DNA of 12,934 nt from an uncultured Prevotella sp. (GCA_900546345.1 URCI01000067.1:1-12934), one strand, 5' to 3'. Shown: positions 1-5,110, counted from the first letter of the stretch. Program-made: numbers and translations. The notes: generated by a model not told the origin, from the letters alone.

Positions 1-3
1 CAT

Positions 4-137
4 AAAGAAATAGACATTGCGAGAGAAGGGATCTGTGAGAATCTGTGAAGAGCTGTGTGACCTTTCTCGCAGAGTTTTTGTCGCTCACAGATTTACACAG
101 ATCTGCACAGATGAGAAGCCCTTAAAGCAATAGACAT
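4..137. repeat. inverted decamer array flanked by 14-bp direct repeats
   Basis: On the left arm the heptamer ATCTGTG starts at 31 and 41, with the variant AGCTGTG at 51. On the right arm its complement CACAGAT starts at 86, 96 and 106. Each arm therefore has a 10-bp period of three units, and the arms face each other. A second, near-perfect inverted pair lies at 19-30 and 61-70. The whole is bracketed by direct copies of AAAGAAATAGACAT (4-17) and AAAGCAATAGACAT (124-137), which differ at one base. The 10-bp spacing would put the units on one face of the helix. It could be a protein-binding array, a cruciform-prone element or a small dispersed intergenic repeat; the sequence alone does not decide. 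Confidence 0.7.
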
Positions 138-411
138 CTCGGTAACCATATAGTCTTGATGCCACCAGAAATGGAGTGTCAAAAAAAATAAACATAATGA
201 CCATTCCCCTGAAATTTACACGCCTTTGTGTACCAGCCCATATTCTGTTGTTGTCCTCAGGCAGACACGACATTGCCAGCACGAAACGATCATCTGTTCT
301 ATCGGTAAGAGACATGAAACAAGACACATGACCGGCTTTGCCGTAAGCGTGATGGGGATTGGGAAATAACGATGGGGAGGATGTCAGTTTCAGAAGAGGA
401 ACGGTATATAC

Positions 412-456
412 AAAAAAAATCGTGCTTGGTAGTAAGCTCACGCCTCACGGCGTAAG
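412..456 (-). terminator. minus-strand terminator or attenuator, two competing hairpins
   Basis: Read on the minus strand, positions 442 to 421 form CGTG-AG-CTT, a 6-nt loop, then AAG-CACG: 7 bp with a 2-nt bulge. A and eight T (419 to 412) follow. Overlapping it, positions 456 to 437 form an 8-bp stem (CTTACGCC/GGCGTGAG) closed by a GTGA (GNRA) tetraloop. The two stems share 437-442 and cannot form together, which is the layout of an attenuator. A 10-codon mini-ORF (ATG 470, stop 440-438) ends inside the shared segment. Confidence 0.4.
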
Positions 457-570
457 ACGAACTCCAGCATGATTGTTACTCTGAAAATTAAAAAATCAAT
501 CTTCTATCCTTGACTAACAACCTGTTGAATTGTTGAATTAAACAACCTTGTAATCTACCTAAATAATAAC

Positions 571-605
571 TAAAACCTTTTCTTAAAACCTAAAAACCTT
601 TTCGA
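571..605. repeat. 21-bp spaced AAAACCTTTTC repeat
   Basis: AAAACCTTTTC occurs at 572-582 and exactly again at 593-603, a 21-bp offset, with a partial copy AAAACCT at 585-591. The segment also divides into 7-bp units. It lies at the 5' end of the candidate minus-strand RNA. The period matches the 21-bp tandem repeat before gmd, although the sequence is different. Confidence 0.6.
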
Positions 606-629
606 ATCTGTATTTCTTTTTATCTGAAG

Positions 630-661
630 CAAAGGTACGCGGAATTCCCGTAACCTCCAAA
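630..661 (-). promoter_or_regulatory. Bacteroidetes-type promoter, minus strand
   Basis: On the minus strand, TTTG (661-658) is followed after exactly 20 bp by TACCTTTG (637-630). This matches the known Bacteroidetes primary sigma consensus TTTG-N19-21-TAnnTTTG at every defined base. No annotated gene lies downstream, so it points to an unannotated leftward transcript starting near 624. Confidence 0.6.
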
Positions 662-706
662 TATTCAGTAGCTCTTTTAACCTTTTCTGTGATTGCTGTG
701 TACGGA

Positions 707-719
707 AACAACAGTTGTT
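707..719. promoter_or_regulatory. 13-bp palindrome between divergent promoters
   Basis: AACAAC-A-GTTGTT is a perfect 6-bp inverted repeat around a single central base. It lies between the minus-strand promoter (630-661) and the rubredoxin promoter (about 815), a position suited to an operator. The regulator is unknown, and chance occurrence in A/T-rich DNA is possible. Confidence 0.3.
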
Positions 720-814
720 AACCAAAGGTGGCGTTACTACACTTAAAATGTTAACGACATTCACCCCAAAAAGAAATAATTGGGGAGAATGATGGGAATT
801 TGATTTATCTTTCG

Positions 815-822
815 TATCTTTG
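815..822 (+). promoter_or_regulatory. probable rubredoxin promoter -7 element
   Basis: TATCTTTG matches the Bacteroidetes -7 consensus TAnnTTTG and is followed by GC, as at the other promoters here. No good -33 TTTG lies at the usual spacing: the region around 791-795 is GATGG, and the only nearby TTTG (799-802) is too close. The promoter may therefore need an activator. The expected start site is near 828-830, giving a leader of about 70 nt before rubredoxin. Confidence 0.5.
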
Positions 823-898
823 CGCATAGAATAGCGTTTATCAACGACAAGACCACAACCATGGTGGCGTCAAGTATTCATTTAAAACATAACACAAC

Positions 899-1063
899 AT
901 GAAAAAGTACGAATGCAATGTATGCGGCTACGTCTATGACCCCGCTAAAGGTGACCCCGATAATGGTATCCAACCCGGAACAGCTTTTGAAGATCTGCCC
1001 GATGACTGGGTATGCCCCACATGCGGTGTAGGCAAAGAGGATTTCAGCCCCGTTGAGGACTAA
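899..1063 (+). CDS. rubredoxin
   Basis: A 54-residue rubredoxin, the usual size for the family. It is a small cytoplasmic one-electron carrier with a single iron bound by four cysteines. Both knuckles are present: CNVCGY (Cys6, Cys9) near the N-terminus and CPTCGV (Cys39, Cys42) near the C-terminus. The conserved aromatic and acidic positions (Tyr4, Tyr11, Tyr13, the PGT turn, DDW before the second knuckle) are also there. The ATG at 899 gives the canonical N-terminus MKKYEC. The stop is TAA at 1061. The next gene is a flavodiiron protein, whose family commonly receives electrons from rubredoxin, so the pair probably forms an oxygen- or NO-reducing detoxification path. A 13-codon frame (861-902) overlaps its start codon as ATGA. 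Confidence 0.95.
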   Translation: MKKYECNVCGYVYDPAKGDPDNGIQPGTAFEDLPDDWVCPTCGVGKEDFSPVED

Positions 1064-1084
1064 TTCCCCAGAACGAGATCATAC

Positions 1085-1132
1085 AATGATGACGGCCCCT
1101 GCCACACGGTGTGGAGCCGTCACCATCATTTT
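1085..1132 (+). terminator. hairpin between rubredoxin and flavodiiron genes
   Basis: AATGATGACGGC (1085-1096) pairs with GCCGTC (1116-1121) and ATCATT (1125-1130), leaving a 3-nt bulge. An inner stem CCACA/TGTGG (1102-1106, 1110-1114) folds in the loop. Only four T follow, so termination should be partial. The likely effect is to stabilise the short rubredoxin message or to set the rubredoxin to flavodiiron ratio. No separate promoter is visible before the next gene. Confidence 0.5.
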
Positions 1133-1169
1133 CTAACCAGGACAGAATGAAAGAGAAGGAATAATAGAA

Positions 1170-2363
1170 ATGGGAAAGAAGATTACCGACAACGTCACAT
1201 GGGTAGGCAAGGTGGACTGGGACTTGGTCCATTTCCATGGCGACGAGCTGTCCACTTTTCATGGCTCCAGCTACAATGCCTATTTGATTAAGGATGAAAA
1301 AAATGTGCTCATCGATACGGTGTGGCGCCCTTACGACCGTGAGTTTGTCAAGCGGCTCAAAGAGGTCATCGACCTGAAGGATATCGACTACATCGTGATG
1401 AACCACAACGAGATAGACCATAGCGGCGCACTGCCTGAACTGCTTCGCGAAATTCCGGATACGCCCATCTACTGCACCAAGAAAGGTGAGGCCATCCTCC
1501 GTGGTCACTACCATCAGGATTGGAACTATGTCAACGTCAAGACGGGTGACACGCTCAACATCGGCAAGCACACGCTGACCTTCATCGAAGCTCCGATGCT
1601 CCACTGGCCCGACACGATGTTCACCTACATGTCCGGTGACGACATCCTGTTCTCCAACGATGCCTTCGGCCAGCACTACGCTACCGAGTCGCTCTTCGAC
1701 ACAGCCGCTGACGTCAACGAGGTGATGTACGAGGCAGAGAAATACTACACCAACATCCTCAACCTCTACAGTCCGATGGTGGCACGCAAGGTGAAGGAGG
1801 TGCTCGGCATGAATCTCTCCATCAAGATGATTGCTCCGTCTCACGGCGTGATTTGGACAAAGTACATCCCGCAGATCATCGAGAACTATCAGAAGTGGTC
1901 GACACCTTATCAGGAAAATCAGATCACCATCGTCTACGATACGATGTGGCAGAGCACACGCCTCATGGGCGAGGCTATCGCCGAGGGCATTCGCCGCGCC
2001 GATCCATCGGTGGAGGTGAAGCTCTACAACGTTGCCAAGGAAGACAAGAACGACGTGCTCACTCAGATGTTCCGCTCAAAAGCTGTCCTCGTGGGATCAC
2101 CGACCATCAACTACGGCTATTCGTTTGCTATCGCAGGCATCCTGGAGATGGCACGCGGACTGAAGTTCAAAGGCAAGAAAGCGGCAGCCTTCGGTTCTTA
2201 CGGATGGAGCGGTGATGCGCCCAAACTCATTACCAAGCATCTGCAGGAAGCCGGATTCGACGTCGTCGACGACGGCATCAAATGCTTGTGGGTGCCTGAC
2301 AGCAAGGCCATCGACGAGTGCCGTGACTATGGCGAACAGTTCTGCAAGAAAGTAGAAGTATAA
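1170..2363 (+). CDS. fprA: flavodiiron protein (A-type flavoprotein, O2/NO reductase)
   Basis: A 397-residue flavodiiron protein, the standard two-domain length. Residues 1-245 form the metallo-beta-lactamase-like domain, with the diiron ligands His79, Glu81, Asp83, His84 (motif HNEIDH), His145 (LHWPD), Asp164 (SNDAFG) and His225 (PSHGVIW). All seven positions are filled, so the site should be functional. Residues about 252-395 form a flavodoxin-like FMN domain opening with ITIVYDTMWQST, then SPTINYG and GSYGWSG loops. The family reduces O2 to water or NO to N2O in the cytoplasm of anaerobes. The preceding rubredoxin is the obvious electron donor; no fused rubredoxin or flavin reductase domain is present. 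AGAAGGA (1154-1160) lies 9 nt before the ATG, an unusually good ribosome-binding match for this phylum. Choice between O2 and NO as main substrate cannot be read from sequence. Confidence 0.93.
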   Translation: MGKKITDNVTWVGKVDWDLVHFHGDELSTFHGSSYNAYLIKDEKNVLIDTVWRPYDREFVKRLKEVIDLKDIDYIVMNHNEIDHSGALPELLREIPDTPIYCTKKGEAILRGHYHQDWNYVNVKTGDTLNIGKHTLTFIEAPMLHWPDTMFTYMSGDDILFSNDAFGQHYATESLFDTAADVNEVMYEAEKYYTNILNLYSPMVARKVKEVLGMNLSIKMIAPSHGVIWTKYIPQIIENYQKWSTPYQENQITIVYDTMWQSTRLMGEAIAEGIRRADPSVEVKLYNVAKEDKNDVLTQMFRSKAVLVGSPTINYGYSFAIAGILEMARGLKFKGKKAAAFGSYGWSGDAPKLITKHLQEAGFDVVDDGIKCLWVPDSKAIDECRDYGEQFCKKVEV

Positions 2364-2368
2364 CATAC

Positions 2369-2404
2369 TGCTGTGACTGACTTTAAGTCCGTCACAGCAA
2401 TTAA
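2369..2404 (+). terminator. hairpin after the flavodiiron gene
   Basis: TGCTGTGAC (2369-2377) pairs with GTCACAGCA (2391-2399). Inside, GACT/AGTC adds four pairs after one mismatch, with loop TTA. The following bases, ATTAATTT, form a weak T-rich tail. It starts six bases after the stop codon and precedes the tRNA promoter, so it probably ends the rubredoxin-flavodiiron transcript. Confidence 0.6.
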
Positions 2405-2426
2405 TTTGAAAAAAAACTGCAATTCA

Positions 2427-2458
2427 TTCGTTTGTTCCGAAAAAATGTTGTACCTTTG
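2427..2458 (+). promoter_or_regulatory. promoter of tRNA-Val and the kinase operon
   Basis: TACCTTTG (2451-2458) is a perfect -7 element. At the normal 20-bp distance upstream lies TTCG (2427-2430), a one-mismatch -33 element; a perfect TTTG (2431-2434) is 16 bp away. The start site should be near 2465, giving about 40 nt before the tRNA 5' end. It is the only promoter I can see for the tRNA and the three genes after it. Confidence 0.65.
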
Positions 2459-2506
2459 CACCCGCAAAACAAGAGCAGACGTTTTGTATTGTATATATGT
2501 TCGTTT

Positions 2507-2580
2507 GTCGGCATAGCTCAGTTGGTTAGAGTATCACCTTGACATGGTGGGGGTCCTTGGTTCGAATCCAAGTGTCGACA
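2507..2580 (+). tRNA. tRNA-Val (anticodon GAC)
   Basis: A complete 74-nt cloverleaf. The acceptor stem GTCGGCA pairs with TGTCGAC (one G-T pair). The D arm starts GCTCAGTTGG. The anticodon stem CACC/GGTG carries loop TTGACAT, so the anticodon is GAC (valine, codons GTC and GTT). The T arm is CTTGG-TTCGAAT-CCAAG and the discriminator base is A2580. CCA is not encoded and must be added by the CCA-adding enzyme. The next coding sequence starts 14 nt after the mature 3' end, with no terminator between, so tRNA and mRNA are probably made as one precursor. Confidence 0.95.
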
Positions 2581-2594
2581 CGAAATAAAACTCC

Positions 2595-3683
2595 ATGAAT
2601 TACCAATTAAAAAAGATTGTCCTCACAGGTGGTCCTTGTGCAGGGAAAACAACAGCTCTTGTAAAGGTCATCGACCATTTCTCAAGTTTGGGCTTTAAGG
2701 TCTTCACTATACCGGAAGTACCCACAATGTTTGCCCAAGCAGGAATGGATTACCTCACTCCCAATCACGAATTCTTTTATCAGGGCGAGATCGCCACACT
2801 GCAGGAGCAACTCGGGCTGGAAGACAAGTTCACACAGATTGCCCAGACGGTGAAGGAACCGGCGGTGATCGTCTGTGACCGGGGCGCCATGGACATCTCG
2901 GCGTATATGAACGCCGACATGTGGAACGACATCACCGGACGCGTAGGTACTTCCACACCGGAACTGCTCGGACGCTACGATGCCGTGCTTCACCTCGTCT
3001 CCGCTGCTGACGGTGCCGAAGAGTTCTACACAGTGGCTAATAACAAAGAACGGTCGGAAGGACTGGAAAAGGCTCGCATCGTCGACAAGCGCGTCATCAA
3101 CGCATGGAGCGGTCATCCCCATCTGAGAGTGATCAACAACCACGTGGACTTCGACACAAAAATCAACCGCGTGCTCAAGGAGATCTCCGCCGTGCTCGGA
3201 TTGCCGCAACCCATCACCGAGGAGCGGAAATACATCGTGGAGGTAGTCGGCGACATGCCACAGACGATCGACAGCGACATCGTGCAGACCTATCTCGTAG
3301 CTGACCCTGACAGTGAGGTCAGACTGCGCCAGCGTATCTGGGCCAACGGTAAGCGCGTCAACGTGCATACCATGAAGAAAACTGTCGGAAACAACCAGCA
3401 GGTAGAGACCGAACGGCAGGTGAGCAACGCCCTCTATGAGTCGCTGCTCTCACAAGCCGATCCTTACCGGCACACGATCTATAAAAAGCGCAGGAGCTTT
3501 ATTTGGAAAGGACAATACTTCGAGCTGGACACCTACAAACGACAGCTGGATGGACTGATCATCCTTGAGACAAAAGGCATCACAGACACGGAGAGCGTCA
3601 ACTTCCCGCCGTTCCTGAAAGTGGTGAAAGACATCACAGGCGACGCCAATTACTATAACTATAATCTTGCGCTCAGACATTAA
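2595..3683 (+). CDS. Ttd14-like AAA ATPase with C-terminal CYTH-like domain
   Basis: A 362-residue two-domain protein. Residues 5-200 form a P-loop ATPase/kinase-like domain of the AAA_28 type, with Walker A GGPCAGKTT (12-20) and a Walker-B-like VIVCDRG ending in Asp95-Arg96-Gly97. Residues about 208-358 look like a CYTH/triphosphate-tunnel fold. The strand EERKYIV (209-215) resembles the ExExK start of that fold, but a threonine takes the place of the first glutamate. A basic strand EVRLRQRIW and late acidic and lysine-rich strands follow. The same domain order is known in the eukaryotic protein Ttd14, a GTP- and phosphoinositide-binding protein. Bacterial members have no settled function. 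The start ATG lies 14 nt after tRNA-Val, and only 3 nt separate its stop from the first deoxynucleoside kinase. That context suggests a role with nucleotides or polyphosphate compounds, which is inference. No signal peptide or membrane segment is seen. Confidence 0.8.
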   Translation: MNYQLKKIVLTGGPCAGKTTALVKVIDHFSSLGFKVFTIPEVPTMFAQAGMDYLTPNHEFFYQGEIATLQEQLGLEDKFTQIAQTVKEPAVIVCDRGAMDISAYMNADMWNDITGRVGTSTPELLGRYDAVLHLVSAADGAEEFYTVANNKERSEGLEKARIVDKRVINAWSGHPHLRVINNHVDFDTKINRVLKEISAVLGLPQPITEERKYIVEVVGDMPQTIDSDIVQTYLVADPDSEVRLRQRIWANGKRVNVHTMKKTVGNNQQVETERQVSNALYESLLSQADPYRHTIYKKRRSFIWKGQYFELDTYKRQLDGLIILETKGITDTESVNFPPFLKVVKDITGDANYYNYNLALRH

Positions 3684-3686
3684 CTC

Positions 3687-4310
3687 ATGCATATCGTCAT
3701 TGCTGGAAATATCGGTAGCGGTAAGACCACACTCACACAGATGCTCGCACGACACTATGGATGGCGCGCACGGATGGAGAGCGTGACGCACAACCCCTAT
3801 CTCGAAGACTATTACAAAGACATGCGGAGGTGGGCGCTGAACCTCGAAGTGTTCTTTCTCAAAGAGCGCTTCCGCGACCTGCTCACCATCAACCGCAGTA
3901 AGCGCACCATCGTGCAGGACCGCTCGATCTATGAGGGCGTGTATATCTTTGCGGCCAACAACCATGATCTCGGTAACATGAGCGACCGCGACTACGAGAC
4001 CTACATGGGTCTCTTCGAGTCGATGATGCTCGTAGCACGGGAGCCTGACCTGATGGTCTACCTCCACGCTTCTGTACCACATCTCGTGGCAAACATTCAG
4101 AAACGGGGACGCGCCTATGAGCAGGACATGCAACTCAGCTATCTCAAACAACTCAACGACCGGTATGATCTGTTTATGAAAAAACAATATCACGGACGGA
4201 CCATCACCATCGAGGTCGACGACCTGGACTTTGTCAACCGCCGCGAAGACTTCGAATATATCATCGGACGTATCGACGAACAGCTCTCGCCCCACCCGAC
4301 GCTGCTGTAA
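3687..4310 (+). CDS. deoxynucleoside kinase 1 (Glu54 type)
   Basis: A 207-residue cytoplasmic deoxynucleoside kinase of the dCK/dGK/dAK family, which phosphorylates salvaged deoxynucleosides at the 5' position with ATP. Walker A GNIGSGKTT spans 7-15. Glu31, the NPYL strand and the RRW helix (47-49) follow. QDRS (77-80) is the family's DRS catalytic motif, and KRGRAYE is the lid with its arginines. It matches the next-but-one coding start at about half of its positions, including 28 of the first 39. At position 54 it has glutamate (WALNLEVFFL), where the paralogue has glutamine. In human dCK the equivalent residue (Gln97) contacts the base, so substrate preference probably differs; from memory, Bacillus Dgk also has Glu here, hinting at deoxyguanosine. 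It starts 3 nt after the Ttd14-like gene, with which it is surely co-transcribed. Confidence 0.88.
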   Translation: MHIVIAGNIGSGKTTLTQMLARHYGWRARMESVTHNPYLEDYYKDMRRWALNLEVFFLKERFRDLLTINRSKRTIVQDRSIYEGVYIFAANNHDLGNMSDRDYETYMGLFESMMLVAREPDLMVYLHASVPHLVANIQKRGRAYEQDMQLSYLKQLNDRYDLFMKKQYHGRTITIEVDDLDFVNRREDFEYIIGRIDEQLSPHPTLL

Positions 4311-4334
4311 ACGGCCGCGTGAGGACACGTCCCG

Positions 4335-4378
4335 CACTTTTCATTCAACACTCAACTTTCAATACTCATCATTCACAC
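4335..4378 (+). repeat. six degenerate 7-bp repeats ending at the kinase 2 start codon
   Basis: The spacer divides without remainder into CACTTTT, CATTCAA, CACTCAA, CTTTCAA, TACTCAT and CATTCAC (4335-4376), then AC and the ATG at 4379. Consensus is roughly CAYTCAA. G is absent from the array, so the message leader should be unstructured. Bacteroidetes initiate with little Shine-Dalgarno pairing, so such a leader may help ribosome entry. It resembles the heptad array before fcl in layout but not in sequence. Confidence 0.65.
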
Positions 4379-5014
4379 ATGCATATCGCTATCGCCGGCA
4401 ACATAGGAAGTGGCAAGACCACACTGACCAAGATGCTTGCCAAAAAATATCACTGGACACCACGCTTCGAACCTGTAGACAACAATCCCTATCTCGATGA
4501 CTTCTACGGCGACATGAAGCGCTGGTCTTTCAACCTGCAGATCTATTTCCTCAACAAACGTTTCAAGGAAGTGGTGGAAATCGCCAACAGCCAGGACACG
4601 ATTATCCAGGACCGAACGATCTTTGAGGATGCCCGCATCTTTGCGCCCAACCTCCACGATCAGGGTTATATGAGCGATCGTGACTTCCAAAACTATAGCG
4701 ACCTCTTCGACTTGATGATGTCACTGGTGAAGCTACCACAACTGATGATCTACATCCGCTCAAGCATCCCTACACTTGTCAAGCACATAGAGAAGCGGGG
4801 ACGCGCCTTTGAAAAAAGCATCCGACTTGATTACCTCGCAGGTTTGCAGAAGCGCTATGAGGATTGGGTCGCCTCTTATCAAGGACCGCTGATCATCATC
4901 GATGGCGACAAGCTCAGCTTCGAAGACACACCCGCTGACTTCAGAAAGGTCACAGACATGATCGACGCTGAACTCTTCGGACTGTTCAAGGACGACAGAC
5001 TCAGCAATAAATAA
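4379..5014 (+). CDS. deoxynucleoside kinase 2 (Gln54 type)
   Basis: A 211-residue deoxynucleoside kinase paralogous to the gene just before it. Walker A GNIGSGKTT (7-15), Glu31, KRW (47-49), QDRT at 77-80 (threonine in place of the usual serine of DRS) and the lid KRGRAFE are all present in register with kinase 1. Position 54 is glutamine (WSFNLQIYFL), as in human dCK and, from memory, Bacillus Dck, so deoxyadenosine or deoxycytidine is the likelier substrate. The frame is open upstream to a GTG at 4319. I chose ATG 4379 because MHIAIAGN then aligns with the MHIVIAGN of the paralogue, and the extension would be encoded by the heptad repeat. Tandem kinase pairs are known in lactobacilli, where the two subunits form a dAK/dGK heterodimer; a heterodimer here is possible. 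No clear terminator follows. Confidence 0.88.
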   Translation: MHIAIAGNIGSGKTTLTKMLAKKYHWTPRFEPVDNNPYLDDFYGDMKRWSFNLQIYFLNKRFKEVVEIANSQDTIIQDRTIFEDARIFAPNLHDQGYMSDRDFQNYSDLFDLMMSLVKLPQLMIYIRSSIPTLVKHIEKRGRAFEKSIRLDYLAGLQKRYEDWVASYQGPLIIIDGDKLSFEDTPADFRKVTDMIDAELFGLFKDDRLSNK

Positions 5015-5068
5015 GAGAGGGCATAGAGGTCTAATCTTTATGGTATATAGGGCCTACTCCTTATTATA

Positions 5069-5110
5069 TATATAGTGTCACACTTTATTTATATAGCGTC
5101 ACACTTTATT
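5069..5110. repeat. 21-bp perfect-spacing tandem duplication before gmd
   Basis: Two directly abutting 21-bp copies, 5069-5089 and 5090-5110, are made of TATATAG, YGTCACA and CTTTATT and differ only at the Y (T in copy 1, C in copy 2). Copy 1 contains the 9-bp palindrome GTGTCACAC (5075-5083). Twenty-one bp is two helical turns and also three 7-bp units. The copies lie 28 bp before the gmd start, suiting an operator or a slippage-prone spacer. No standard promoter is visible within them. Confidence 0.75.

Larger units (their letters stand above)
412..624 (-). ncRNA. candidate minus-strand small RNA or leader
   Basis: A near-ideal Bacteroidetes promoter on the minus strand (630-661) would start transcription near 624. 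About 200 nt downstream there is a bulged hairpin (442 to 421) followed by A and eight T on the minus strand (420 to 412), which resembles an intrinsic terminator. The predicted RNA is A/U-rich in its first two thirds and structured at its 3' end. It holds no ORF longer than a 10-codon mini-ORF (470 to 438). I do not recognise it as 6S, SRP, tmRNA or RNase P RNA. The promoter is the strongest evidence; the exact 5' end and the small-RNA status are inferred. Confidence 0.35.
1..814. other. gene-poor, repeat-rich left region
   Basis: I see no convincing protein gene here. The stretch holds an inverted array of ATCTGTG decamers (31-112), a minus-strand promoter (630-661) with a terminator-like hairpin about 200 nt downstream (412-442), an A/C/T-rich segment with 7- and 21-bp periodicity (571-605), and a 13-bp palindrome (707-719). 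Two minus-strand open frames occur (about 118 residues at 85-441, starting at GTG, and 85 residues at 570-827). Both have unusual composition and no recognisable domain, so neither is annotated as a gene. Confidence 0.6.

Noticed and set aside
31..112. Possible CRISPR array
   Set aside because: The units are only 7 bp with 3-bp gaps and change orientation halfway; there are no spacers of CRISPR length and no cas genes.
4..137. Insertion sequence or MITE with a 14-bp target duplication
   Set aside because: The flanking direct repeat is imperfect and long for a target duplication, and no transposase or clear terminal inverted repeat is present; kept only as a repeat element.
570..827. 85-codon minus-strand frame
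   Set aside because: It covers the two divergent promoter regions and the palindrome, has no recognisable domain, and would begin upstream of the mapped minus-strand promoter.
1044..1844. Long minus-strand frame opposite the flavodiiron gene, and similar ones at 2682-3368, 3450-4337, 8115-9008 and 11437-12408
   Set aside because: They are antisense to well-supported genes and have no recognisable motifs; codon bias of the sense genes explains the lack of stops.
4317..4330. Terminator after kinase 1
   Set aside because: The CGTG/CACG hairpin is only 4-5 bp and no T tract follows, so the two kinases are taken as co-transcribed.
4319..4378. N-terminal extension of kinase 2 from a GTG at 4319
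   Set aside because: The added 20 residues would be encoded by the heptad repeat, and ATG 4379 aligns exactly with the paralogue's start.
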